Positions 8,016 through 16,069 of a stretch of DNA of 49,842 nt are shown one piece after another. The stretch's first letter is position 1. Each line of letters begins with the position of its first letter. The stretch is from Bordetella parapertussis (GTDB lineage: Bacteria; Pseudomonadota; Gammaproteobacteria; Burkholderiales; SG8-41): positions 1 to 49,842 of the forward strand of contig CAMDSO010000016.1 in assembly GCA_945906935.1 (NCBI GenBank), in the 5' to 3' direction. Below the pieces are notes generated by a model. It made no database searches. It had not been told where the DNA came from and saw only the letters and a program-made list of their open reading frames with translations. The position numbers and the translations under genes were made by a program.

Positions 8016-9650
8016 ATGTCGAATTCCGTACGCCGCTCACCGCCTTGGCCGCGAGTGACCCTCGAACAAGCGCTGGAAAACGCCGCTGCGCGCTGGCCTG
8101 CGGCTGAAGCACTCGTGATCTCCGGACAACGCCTGACCTACCGCGAACTGCGCGACGCCGCGCAGGCGGTCGCTGCCGCCTTGCGCGCCGCCGGTATCGT
8201 CGCCGGAGACCACGTCGCCGTCTGTATGGGCAACGCCGTCGAATGGGTGCAATTCTTTTACGGCGCAGCGATTGTCGGTGCGGTCACGGTGCCGGTAAAC
8301 ACGCGCTTCAAGACCGAAGAACTCGCTTACTGTTTAAAACAGGCGGACGTCAAACTACTGTTCACCGTCGATCGTTTTCTGAAAATTGATTTCGTCGAGA
8401 TGCTGCGTGAGATCTGCCCGGCAATCGACACCGGGCTACCGGATGCGGCCCTGCCCGGGCTCGCCTCCATCGTCGTACTTGGCGACAAGGTGCCAGCCGG
8501 CGCCACCGGTTTTAGGCAGTGGCTGGCACGTGGCGCCGCGCATGCCGCACCCGCCTGCAAGCCGGTCTCACCGGACGACGTACTGCTGATTCAATACACC
8601 TCGGGCACCACCTCGTACCCCAAGGGCGTGATGCTCACGCATGACAACATGCTGCGTAACGCCGCTTATGTGGCGCCGCGTTTCGACTGCAAGGCGGGCG
8701 ACCGTTATTACAGTGCGCGGCCGTTTTATCACGTCGCCGGCACGACCTTGTCGATGCTGGCCGCGCTGAGCTGCGGCGCGACGCTGCTGTCATCGCCGCA
8801 TTTCGAGCCCGCTGTAGCCTTGCGCCTGATGGCGACCGAGCGCTGCACCATCACCTCGGGCAACGACACCATGTTCCTGATGATGTGTAACCACCCCGAT
8901 TTCGACCGTTACGCGGTGAAATTGAAAAGTGGCTGGGCCTCGGCCGGCGCGGAAGCCTCGCGGCAGATCATCGAGCGCATGAGAATGCACGGGCTCTGCC
9001 ACGCCTACGGTCTCTCGGAGGCCTCACCCAATGTGTGCATGTCGTGGTACGACGATGATCAGGAAAAACGCATCGGCGGCTGGGCGCACATCCTCGACGA
9101 AGTCGAGGTGGAAATCCGCGACCCCGAAAGCGGTCGCGCGCAGCCGCCCGGTCAGCCGGGAGAAATCCTGGTGCGCGGCGTCAGCGTGATGAAGGGCTAT
9201 TACGAAATGCCGGAGCAGACCGCCAAGACCATCGATGCCGACGGCTGGCTGCACAGCGGTGATCTGGGCGTGATGGATGCCGACGGCCGTCTGCGCTTTC
9301 TGACTCGCTTAAAAGACGTGTTCCGTGTCGGCGGCGAAAACGTCGCCCCGGCCGAGGTCGAAGATGTACTCAACCGCCACCCGCAGATCAAGCAGGCGCA
9401 GGTGATTGGCGTGCCCGACCCGCGTCTGACGGAAGTGCCCGCCGCATACATAATTCTGCGCGAAGGCGAAACGGCCTCGCCGGATGATATTATTGCGTGG
9501 AGCCGGGAACGCATGGCGAATTTCCGCGTACCGCGATACGTCAGAATCGTCGAGACGTTCGAAAACATCGGCATGACAGGTAGCGCCAAGGTGCAGAAGA
9601 ACAAACTGCGGGCGCAGGCCTTGATTGATTTCGGTCTGCAACAAAAATAA
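8016..9650 (+). CDS. AMP-forming acyl-CoA ligase (fatty-acid/aromatic-acid CoA synthetase)
   Basis: A 544-residue member of the adenylate-forming ANL superfamily. The phosphate-binding loop is YTSGTTSYPKGVML (about 193-206). The adenine-binding region contains GLSEASPNV, the hinge SGDLGVMDADGRL lies near 410, and the C-terminal lysine region (ENIGMTGSAKVQKNKLR) carries the catalytic Lys. The reaction is carboxylate + ATP + CoA giving acyl-CoA + AMP + PPi. It follows the Bug gene by four bases and is clearly in the same operon. It would commit an imported acid to the hydratase/thiolase enzymes around it. Chain-length or ring specificity cannot be read. It probably acts in the cytosol. Confidence 0.95.
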   Translation: MSNSVRRSPPWPRVTLEQALENAAARWPAAEALVISGQRLTYRELRDAAQAVAAALRAAGIVAGDHVAVCMGNAVEWVQFFYGAAIVGAVTVPVNTRFKTEELAYCLKQADVKLLFTVDRFLKIDFVEMLREICPAIDTGLPDAALPGLASIVVLGDKVPAGATGFRQWLARGAAHAAPACKPVSPDDVLLIQYTSGTTSYPKGVMLTHDNMLRNAAYVAPRFDCKAGDRYYSARPFYHVAGTTLSMLAALSCGATLLSSPHFEPAVALRLMATERCTITSGNDTMFLMMCNHPDFDRYAVKLKSGWASAGAEASRQIIERMRMHGLCHAYGLSEASPNVCMSWYDDDQEKRIGGWAHILDEVEVEIRDPESGRAQPPGQPGEILVRGVSVMKGYYEMPEQTAKTIDADGWLHSGDLGVMDADGRLRFLTRLKDVFRVGGENVAPAEVEDVLNRHPQIKQAQVIGVPDPRLTEVPAAYIILREGETASPDDIIAWSRERMANFRVPRYVRIVETFENIGMTGSAKVQKNKLRAQALIDFGLQQK

Positions 9651-9670
9651 TAGCTGGCCACAAAGAGCAC

Positions 9671-9706
9671 AGGGGATACAGGGGATACAGGGGATACATG
9701 GAATAC
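9671..9706 (+). repeat. 9-bp tandem repeat, four units
   Basis: AGGGGATAC is repeated three times exactly (9671-9697), followed by a diverged fourth copy, ATGGAATAC (9698-9706). It lies in the 181-base gap between the ligase and DUF35 genes. No hairpin or coding role is seen. Confidence 0.9.
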
Positions 9707-9831
9707 AGAGAAGCGCAACAAGATCGCATTCGCGGTATCGGCTATCACCGGCCGCCGGCTGCAACGTCTCATGCATCGCTGTTTTCTATGTGACTGATTT
9801 TTAGTTGATACACCAACAGGGAGTCGAAGTA

Positions 9832-10221
9832 ATGGATAGTCTGATGGAAAAATCACCGCTCGGAGTCTTCATCGAGCATATCAATAAGGGCGAACTGGCC
9901 TACCAGGTCTGCACCGACGATAACAAGGCCATATTCTTCCCGCGCGTTGTAGCGCCGAAGACCGGCAGCACCAATCTTGAATGGCGCGTCTCCAAGGGCC
10001 TCGGCACCGTCTACACGACCACCGTCGTATGCGGCAAGGAAAACGCCAAATGGAACGTCGCCATGATCGACGTCGACGAGGGCTTTCGCATGATGAGCCG
10101 CGTCGAAGACATCGACCCGATGGAAGTGAAGATCGGCATGCGTGTGCAGTTCCGCGCACACCCCGGCGATGAAAAGCAGCCAGCCTATCCTGTATTCGTG
10201 CCCGTAGGAGGTGCAAAATGA
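9832..10221 (+). CDS. DUF35 OB-fold protein, thiolase partner, zinc ribbon degenerate
   Basis: A 129-residue DUF35/ChsH2-like protein. Start ATG 9832 is preceded by AGGGAG (9818-9823). Such proteins carry an N-terminal zinc ribbon and a C-terminal OB fold, and form obligate complexes with thiolase-like enzymes. Here the OB part is clear (GLGTVYTTTVV through MRVQFRAHPGD, about residues 55-118). The zinc-ribbon part has a single Cys (YQVC, near residue 27) instead of four, so zinc is probably not bound. The stop overlaps the thiolase ATG (ATGA, 10218-10221), indicating translational coupling and a stoichiometric complex. Confidence 0.85.
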   Translation: MDSLMEKSPLGVFIEHINKGELAYQVCTDDNKAIFFPRVVAPKTGSTNLEWRVSKGLGTVYTTTVVCGKENAKWNVAMIDVDEGFRMMSRVEDIDPMEVKIGMRVQFRAHPGDEKQPAYPVFVPVGGAK

Positions 10222-11372
10222 ACCATCTCAAACGTGGCAGCGTCGCCGTTGTCGGCGCCGCAGAATCCGATCTCGGCAAAGTCGCCGAACACACCAGCCC
10301 GCTCGATTTGATGGCACAGGCGACGTGCCGTGCGTTGGATGACGCAGGTCTCAAAATGTCCGACATCGACGGCCTGTTCGCCGCGGTTGGTCAGGTCCGC
10401 CTGTCGCCGCTGGCACTTGCCGAATACCTGCGACTGAAGCCGAATTACTTCGACGGCACCATCATCGGTGGCTCGTCATTCATGGCGCATATCGCACACG
10501 CACAGGCAGCGATCGAGGCCGGCCTTTGTGAAGTCGCGCTGATCGCCTACGGCAGCACACAGAAAACGGTCAGCCGCACCGCCGCCGGCCGTCCCGAATA
10601 CAACTATTACGAAACACCGTACAAGCCCTTCCTGCCGGCCTCGGCGTACGCGATGGCGGCAGCGCGACACATGCATGAATTCGGCACCACGCGCGAACAG
10701 CTCGCTGAAGTTGCGGTTGCGGCACGCCAGTGGGCGCTGCTCAACCCCAAGGCCTGGGAAAAAGAACCGTTGAGCGTCGAACAGGTGCTCAATGCGCGTA
10801 TGGTCAGCTATCCGTTTACCGTGCGCGACTGCTGCCTCGTCACCGACGGCGGCGGTGCCATCATCCTGACTTCGGCTGCACGCGCCAAGACGCTGAAAAA
10901 GAAACCCGTCTACGTGCTGGGCACCGGCGAGGCGATTGGTCACGCGACGATCTCCAACATGGAAAACTTTGTCGTCACCGCGGCCGCCGAATCAGGCCCG
11001 AAGGCGTTCAAGATGGCCGGCGTCAAACAAGCCGACGTCAATATGCTGTCGCTCTACGATGCGTTCACCATCACGCCCATCCTGTTCCTCGAGGATCTGG
11101 GTTTCTGCCCGAAAGGCGAAGGCGGACGTTTTGTGTCCGGTGGCAACATCGCGCCGGGCGGCAAAGTGGCGGTCAACACCAGCGGCGGCGGCCTGTCGTA
11201 TAACCATCCCGGGATGTACGGCCTGCTGGTGCTGATTGAGGCGATCCGCCAGGTGCGTGGCGAATGCGACAAGCGCCAGGTCAAGAACTGCGATATCGCT
11301 TTGGCGCACGGCAATGGGGGAGTTCTATCCAGCCAATGCACGGTGATCTTCGGTTCTGAGGCGGCACTCTAA
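10218..11372 (+). CDS. Thiolase-like protein of the Ltp2/SCP2 type lacking the usual nucleophilic Cys
   Basis: A 384-residue thiolase fold. Where thiolases carry the acylated Cys, this protein has IIGGSSFMA (82-90), with Ser/Gly in its place. The His region is present as LSYNHPG (N329-H330). The end carries GNGGVLSSQCTVIFG (365-379) rather than the standard CxGxG pattern. Tyr280 in LSLYDAFT is a candidate acid/base residue. Related Cys-less proteins paired with DUF35 (Ltp2-ChsH2 in steroid side-chain loss) are retro-aldolases rather than thiolases. A C-C cleavage of a 3-hydroxyacyl-CoA with tertiary carbon is therefore a reasonable guess. The last codons are duplicated 105 bases downstream. 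Confidence 0.85.
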   Translation: MNHLKRGSVAVVGAAESDLGKVAEHTSPLDLMAQATCRALDDAGLKMSDIDGLFAAVGQVRLSPLALAEYLRLKPNYFDGTIIGGSSFMAHIAHAQAAIEAGLCEVALIAYGSTQKTVSRTAAGRPEYNYYETPYKPFLPASAYAMAAARHMHEFGTTREQLAEVAVAARQWALLNPKAWEKEPLSVEQVLNARMVSYPFTVRDCCLVTDGGGAIILTSAARAKTLKKKPVYVLGTGEAIGHATISNMENFVVTAAAESGPKAFKMAGVKQADVNMLSLYDAFTITPILFLEDLGFCPKGEGGRFVSGGNIAPGGKVAVNTSGGGLSYNHPGMYGLLVLIEAIRQVRGECDKRQVKNCDIALAHGNGGVLSSQCTVIFGSEAAL

Positions 11373-11464
11373 GCCGTGCGCTTGCACACCTTCGCGATCG
11401 CATCCCCGCGCAATGCGCGGGGTCGCTCCTCCGCCTCGGTGTGCACGGTGATCTTCGGCTCTGA
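11337..11464 (+). repeat. 23-bp direct repeat of the thiolase-like gene's last codons, 105-bp period
   Basis: TGCACGGTGATCTTCGG followed by (T/C)TCTGA occurs at 11337-11359 and 11442-11464, with one mismatch. The first copy encodes CTVIFGSE inside the gene before its stop. The second is in the same frame (105 = 35 codons) and continues to its own stop, giving CTVIFGSEELH. Only one stop codon (TAA at 11370) separates them. Confidence 0.85.
11404..11422 (+). repeat. Perfect GC-rich hairpin between the two repeat copies
   Basis: CCCCGCGC (11404-11411), a three-base loop, then GCGCGGGG (11415-11422). It resembles a REP-type palindrome and lies in the segment between the two copies of the thiolase-like gene's end. 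Confidence 0.6.
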
Positions 11465-11499
11465 AGAACTACATTAGCCTTCTTAGCATTCGACATAAG

Positions 11500-11542
11500 C
11501 GCCGGTTAGACCACAGTTATTGTGGCTTAACCGGCGTTTTTT
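11500..11542 (+). terminator. Rho-independent terminator of the acyl-CoA cluster
   Basis: A 16-base left arm starting CGCCGGTTA (11500-11515), loop GTTAT, and a right arm ending TAACCGGCG (11521-11536). 14 of 16 pairs match, and six T residues follow. This closes the transcript of the thiolase-like gene. Confidence 0.9.
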
Positions 11543-11609
11543 GCGTCATGCCGCCCTGTCATAATGCTGACTTCATGGAACCAACCGGGATTTTGACGAT
11601 CCGTCTAAA

Positions 11610-11900
11610 ATGAGTCAGCCCCCTGGAACCCGTTTTTACCGTTTACCTCAAACCTTTATCGGCCGTTTGCTCGCGCTCGTGTTGGGCGCGGCGTTGTTGG
11701 TAGCCGCGTTCTTCTTTCTGTTTTTCTTTCTCGTCATCGCAGGTATTGCCCTCTTCGCATTTGCAATACGCGCGGTGTGGCGCGGCCGGCATGTGGCGTC
11801 GTCACCTAGGCCCGACATCATCGAGGGGGAGTTTTCGGTTGAAGCCCCCGTCTTGCAAAAAATAGAGACGGGCAGATCCGCCAACGACGAGAAACACTGA
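11610..11900 (+). CDS. Small two-helix membrane protein of unknown function
   Basis: A 96-residue protein with a hydrophobic core at about 15-57: two adjacent membrane helices, the second rich in Phe. A short basic segment (RAVWRGRHV) and a polar tail containing PDIIEGEFSV follow. The tail recalls small conserved betaproteobacterial membrane proteins ending in an IIEGE motif, but I cannot name the family with certainty. It starts 68 bases after a strong terminator, so it has its own promoter. No enzymatic motif is seen. Confidence 0.6.
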   Translation: MSQPPGTRFYRLPQTFIGRLLALVLGAALLVAAFFFLFFFLVIAGIALFAFAIRAVWRGRHVASSPRPDIIEGEFSVEAPVLQKIETGRSANDEKH

Positions 11901-12280
11901 CCCCCTGCGCGCCAGGGTCATGCTCCCCCTCTACGCGGGCGCCAAATCTGACGGCCTCATTAATACAGTCAATGTCGCAACTACTCGTGCTGCGGGATGG
12001 CTATTGTTTCGAAAACGTCAATTTGTGGAAAATGTTACATCCCTGCGTGCGTAAAAACAATTTTTAAGGTTTAAGGGTAAAACTGAAGATATTGATGTAG
12101 CATTTGTACGCCCTATCGTCGATTCAAGTGATTCACTGATGGCGGAACCCGAACGATCGATGCCCCGCCGAAACCATGGCACGCACGCAGGGTATTCCCG
12201 CTCAACACATTGGTGCTTGCTTAAATTCGCACTAAAGCGATACCTCAAACGACGCGTTTTGAAAAAACAATCGGCCGGTC
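11901..12280. other. 380-base intergenic region upstream of the cyclase gene
   Basis: It begins with a weak hairpin at the previous stop (TGACCC 11898-11903 with GGGTCA 11915-11920, no U-tract). The middle (about 12010-12110) is distinctly AT-rich and probably carries the promoter of the cyclase gene, but no convincing -35/-10 pair can be singled out. No reading frame with a ribosome site is seen. Confidence 0.5.
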
Positions 12281-14269
12281 ATGGAAAAATTTAAACAATA
12301 CATTCTGAAATATTTTGAACAGCTGTTCGTTCTGCTTGTACTGCTGTCCACCGCCGGTATTAACTATTTCATCCCATACAAAATTGCATTTCTAAATTTT
12401 TACTTTCTGCCGGTTATTTTGGGCGGCTATTTCCTCGGCCGACGCCTCGCTATGCTGGGTGCGGTTTTCGCCACACTGGCGGTACTGTGGTTTGTATATT
12501 TGCAACAGGATCTGTTTTTTGTCGAGCAGGACACGGCGACGATTTACGCGCAGGTCGTCGTCTGGGGCGGCTTTCTGATCTTGTCCGGCGCGGTGGTCGG
12601 CAGCCTCGCCGACAAGCTGGCGGAAAAAATCCATTACACCGAAGCACTGAACGCGTCATTGCTCGGGCAGGAAGAGGCTTTAAGCGCCGCCAACACCACA
12701 CTCAAGGATTACAGCGGGAATCTGGAACAACGCGTCAAGGAGCGCACGCTAGAACTCGAGCAGTCGCGAAACACCATCGAGAACATGAAGGAAAAGCTCG
12801 AGGGCGCGCTCTACTCGACCATGGATCCGGTGGTCGTCAAGCTCATGATCGAGAAGAAGTTGCGTAACGAAAAGCGCGACATCACCCTGCTCTTCTCGGA
12901 CCTGGTTAATTTTTCCAGCTACTCGGAGAACAATCCTCCCGAAGTGGTTATCGCCGATATCAACCGCTACCTGCAGGACATGGAACCCATCCTGCTCAGC
13001 TATAGCGGGCATATCGACAAATACATGGGCGACGGCATCATGTGTGAATTCGGCGCGCCGGTCAATTATCCGGCCCACCGTACGATGGCGGTGATCGCGG
13101 CGCTAAAAATGCAGGAACAGATGCTGAAATTCACACACCCCTGGAAGATGCGTCTGGGCGTCGCCACCGGGCCTGCGATTACCGGCTTGATCGGCTTCAA
13201 ACGTCAAACCTACACGGCGATCGGTGACGCGGTAAACCTCGCTTCACGGCTCGAGCAGGCCTGCACACCGGGCGGCGTGCTGATCGATCGCGACACCTAT
13301 GACGGCGTTGCATACTGCGTCGAGGTCCAAAAGAAAATACAGTTTGGGCTGCGCGAAGCGGATGTAAAAAAAGCCGAACGTCTTGACGAAATGCTCAACG
13401 ACGTCGCCAGAAGCCCGGAAAACATCGACCTACATTACCAGATTGCCAACATTCATCTTGAACTGGACGAACCGAAACTCGCCCTGAATCACCTCGAAAC
13501 CGCCATCAGTCTCGACCCTGTCAATACAACACTGAAGCTGCTGTACGCGGAAGCCGGGCTCAAGGCCAAGGCGATGGATAGCATCAGCGTCAAGGGCAAG
13601 CGGCAACGGGTAGAGGCGTTTCAGGTCACCGGTCTGAAGAACCCGCTGAACAACCGGGAAACAATCCCGGAGCCGTTTTACCGTGAATTCGGCAGGATCG
13701 CCGATCTGATCAAAATACCGGACGAGCTCATATTGCCGGTGGAGGTTTTCGATGATTCAGTCGGCCACAGCCGTCTGGTATCTGTCATCGCCTACGCACT
13801 GGCCGGCCGCCTGGGCTTTTCAGAGCTTGAAAAAATTGAAATTATGAATTCCGGTTTTCTCGCCAATATCGGCAAAGAAAGCGTGCCGCCGCATCTGCTA
13901 AACCGCAGCAGCAGCAGCAAACTGTCAAGCAGCGAAGAAGACATTTTCCGGCAGTACCCGCTTGAGGGAATACGTATACTCAAGCTACACGGCTACCAAA
14001 ACGAGAAGATGATGGATATCATTTCCCACGCGCGCGAGCGCTGGAACGGCAGCGGCTACCCGCGCGGCATCAGCGGCACCGATATACCCGCCGGTGCGCG
14101 TATTATCAATGTTGCCGACGGGTACGCGGCGATGACTTCTTATCGGACTTACCGGCAACCCTGGACGCGGTCTGCCGCGCTAAACGAAATGCGCAGGGAA
14201 ACCGCCAATGACCTCTACGATCCGGCGATCTTCGAGGAACTCGAAAAGCTCATGACGCGGGACGTCTGA
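12281..14269 (+). CDS. Membrane class III adenylate cyclase fused to TPR and degenerate HD-GYP domain
   Basis: A 662-residue protein. Residues 1-110 form about four membrane helices, and 113-175 a coiled coil. The class III cyclase domain (about 198-345) has both metal Asp residues (D207 in LFSDLVNFSS; D251 in KYMGDGIMCEF), the purine-selecting pair K247 and T312 (adenylate-type, IIIb-like), and the transition-state residues N319 and R323 in GDAVNLASRLE. TPR-like helices span 380-428. Residues 485-658 are HD-GYP-shaped, with H496, GSGYP (590-594) and VADGYAAM (611-618). The HD motif is LANIGK (527-532) and the HHE motif is ARE (584-586), so metal ligands are lost. The cyclase is probably active and the HD-GYP part a sensor or scaffold. 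Confidence 0.88.
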   Translation: MEKFKQYILKYFEQLFVLLVLLSTAGINYFIPYKIAFLNFYFLPVILGGYFLGRRLAMLGAVFATLAVLWFVYLQQDLFFVEQDTATIYAQVVVWGGFLILSGAVVGSLADKLAEKIHYTEALNASLLGQEEALSAANTTLKDYSGNLEQRVKERTLELEQSRNTIENMKEKLEGALYSTMDPVVVKLMIEKKLRNEKRDITLLFSDLVNFSSYSENNPPEVVIADINRYLQDMEPILLSYSGHIDKYMGDGIMCEFGAPVNYPAHRTMAVIAALKMQEQMLKFTHPWKMRLGVATGPAITGLIGFKRQTYTAIGDAVNLASRLEQACTPGGVLIDRDTYDGVAYCVEVQKKIQFGLREADVKKAERLDEMLNDVARSPENIDLHYQIANIHLELDEPKLALNHLETAISLDPVNTTLKLLYAEAGLKAKAMDSISVKGKRQRVEAFQVTGLKNPLNNRETIPEPFYREFGRIADLIKIPDELILPVEVFDDSVGHSRLVSVIAYALAGRLGFSELEKIEIMNSGFLANIGKESVPPHLLNRSSSSKLSSSEEDIFRQYPLEGIRILKLHGYQNEKMMDIISHARERWNGSGYPRGISGTDIPAGARIINVADGYAAMTSYRTYRQPWTRSAALNEMRRETANDLYDPAIFEELEKLMTRDV

Positions 14270-14381
14270 ACGGGGCTGGCAAATCACTGAGGGCAGGCTG
14301 CCACATCGACGTAAGGAATGACTGCGCAAACCGACCTATGGTCAGATTGCCAATTGCAGCCTCATTGAACGGAGTTTTTTT

Positions 14382-14945
14382 ATGAATCGCCGCGAATTTT
14401 CGTTAAGCCTGATCGCACTTCCTTTATTCACGCTGGCCTCGCGCGGCTTTGCCGCACCGCCGGCTTCGATGAAAGAAATAGAAACCATGCAGAAGAACTG
14501 GAAAGCACTGCTCGCCGATAACGCCACCGTCGCCGCCGGCGCGACGCCGCCACTCACCCTCTCCAGCACCGAATGGAGGAAAAAACTGCCCGCCGCCGCC
14601 TTCAATGTGTTGCGTGAGGAAGGCACGGAATATGCAGGCAGCAGTCCGTTGAACAACGAGAAACGCGCCGGCGTATTTGTCTGCGCCGGCTGCGACCTGC
14701 CGCTGTTTACCTCCGCCATGAAATATGACAGCGGCACCGGCTGGCCGAGTTTTTTCACAACCATCCCGGGCGTCTTTGGCACCACCACCGACCGCAAATT
14801 GATTTATCCGCGCACCGAATATCATTGCCAGCGCTGCGGTGGTCACCACGGCCACATTTTCAACGACGGCCCACAGCCCACGGGCTTGCGCTACTGTAAC
14901 AACGGCGTCGCCCTGCGCTTTATTCCCAAGGCAACGAAGTCTTAG
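14382..14945 (+). CDS. msrB: Peptide-methionine (R)-S-oxide reductase with Tat-type signal
   Basis: A 187-residue MsrB. The N-terminus MNRREFSLSLIALPLF has a twin-arginine motif and a cleavage region at GFAA (residues 22-25), so the enzyme is exported, probably folded with its zinc. The zinc Cys pairs are C101/C104 (CAGC) and C149/C152 (CQRC). The catalytic Cys is C172 in GLRYCNNGVALRFIP. SGTGWPSF (117-124) and HHGHIFNDG (155-163) are further signatures. It repairs methionine-R-sulfoxide in periplasmic proteins. CGGAG upstream supports ATG 14382. Its end overlaps the convergent queG stop by four bases. Confidence 0.95.
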   Translation: MNRREFSLSLIALPLFTLASRGFAAPPASMKEIETMQKNWKALLADNATVAAGATPPLTLSSTEWRKKLPAAAFNVLREEGTEYAGSSPLNNEKRAGVFVCAGCDLPLFTSAMKYDSGTGWPSFFTTIPGVFGTTTDRKLIYPRTEYHCQRCGGHHGHIFNDGPQPTGLRYCNNGVALRFIPKATKS

Positions 14946-16069
14946 CGCGTGACCGCCGCCTGACAGGCGCCGCCGCGCAGGCGCTGCAGCGCCCAGGCCA
15001 CATGCTCGCGCACCAACGGCGAGGTATGCGCAGCGCGGCCCTCCAATGCAGCGAGCGCCACGCTGGCCCCGCCTGACCCTGGCGGCAGATTACCCAGCCC
15101 CACCGCGATGTTGCGCAACCAGCGTTCGTAGCCGATGCGGTGGATCGCACTACCCTGTAGGCGAGCGTGAAAATCATCCTCACTCCAGGCAAACAGTTCG
15201 ACCAGCGTGACATCATCCAGGCCATGACGCACGGCGAAATCCGGCTCGCTCGTCGTTTGGGCATATTTATTCCACGGACAGATCAGCTGGCAGTCGTCGC
15301 AACCGTAAACACGGTTACCGATCAAGGGCCGCAGTTCCACCGGTATGCTGCCCGCGTGCTCGATGGTGAGGTAAGAAATACAGCGTCGCGCATCGAGCTG
15401 ATAGGGGGCAACGATGGCCTGCGTCGGGCACACGGTGATGCATTTTGTGCAACTGCCGCAGTGTTCGCTTTGTGCCACATCGACCGGCAGCGGCAGATTG
15501 GTAAAAATTTCGCCCAGAAAAAACATCGAGCCGGCATGACGCGTCAGCAACAACGTATGTTTGCCCCGCCAGCCCAGACCGGCCTTGCGCGCGATCTCCA
15601 CCTCCATCACCGGCGCGCTATCGGTAAACACGCGGTGGCCGTGGACACCGGCCACCGACTCGATCCGCTCTGCAAGTCGCTGCAGGCGCGCGCGCAGAAC
15701 CTTGTGATAATCACGCCCCAACGCATAGCGTGAAATGTAGGCGCGTGCGCCATCCTCGAGCAGCGGCCAGCTTGCCGCAGGGGCATCCGCCATATAGTTC
15801 ATACGGGCCGCAATCACCCGCACCGTTCCGGGAATGAGTTCCGCCGGGCGTGCGCGTTTGACACCATGCTTTGCCATATAATCCATGTCGCCATGAAACC
15901 CTGCACGCAACCACTCCAGCAAGCGCGGTTCGGCATCCTCCAGGTTGACGTCGGATATGCCGACCCCCTGAAACCCAAGCTCGAGTCCCCACTGCCGGAT
16001 TTGTATCGCCAGTGCGGCCGGGTCCAGTGCGTTATTGTTCTGTAGCGACAAGGTAGTCAGGGTAGTCAT
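14942..16069 (-). CDS. queG: Epoxyqueuosine reductase
   Basis: A 375-residue cobalamin-dependent iron-sulfur enzyme that reduces epoxyqueuosine to queuosine in tRNA. Two 4Fe-4S motifs are clear: CGSCTKCITVCP and, after the second half begins, CDDCQLICPWN. The last Cys of each is shared in the ferredoxin manner, and a HEAT-like C-terminal segment follows. ATG 16069 is chosen over a TTG three codons earlier. The ATG shares its bases CATG (16067-16070) with the start of tsaE on the other strand, so the two genes are head to head with no gap. A queuosine-precursor transporter lies at 38948. Confidence 0.95.
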   Translation of the reverse strand: MTTLTTLSLQNNNALDPAALAIQIRQWGLELGFQGVGISDVNLEDAEPRLLEWLRAGFHGDMDYMAKHGVKRARPAELIPGTVRVIAARMNYMADAPAASWPLLEDGARAYISRYALGRDYHKVLRARLQRLAERIESVAGVHGHRVFTDSAPVMEVEIARKAGLGWRGKHTLLLTRHAGSMFFLGEIFTNLPLPVDVAQSEHCGSCTKCITVCPTQAIVAPYQLDARRCISYLTIEHAGSIPVELRPLIGNRVYGCDDCQLICPWNKYAQTTSEPDFAVRHGLDDVTLVELFAWSEDDFHARLQGSAIHRIGYERWLRNIAVGLGNLPPGSGGASVALAALEGRAAHTSPLVREHVAWALQRLRGGACQAAVTR

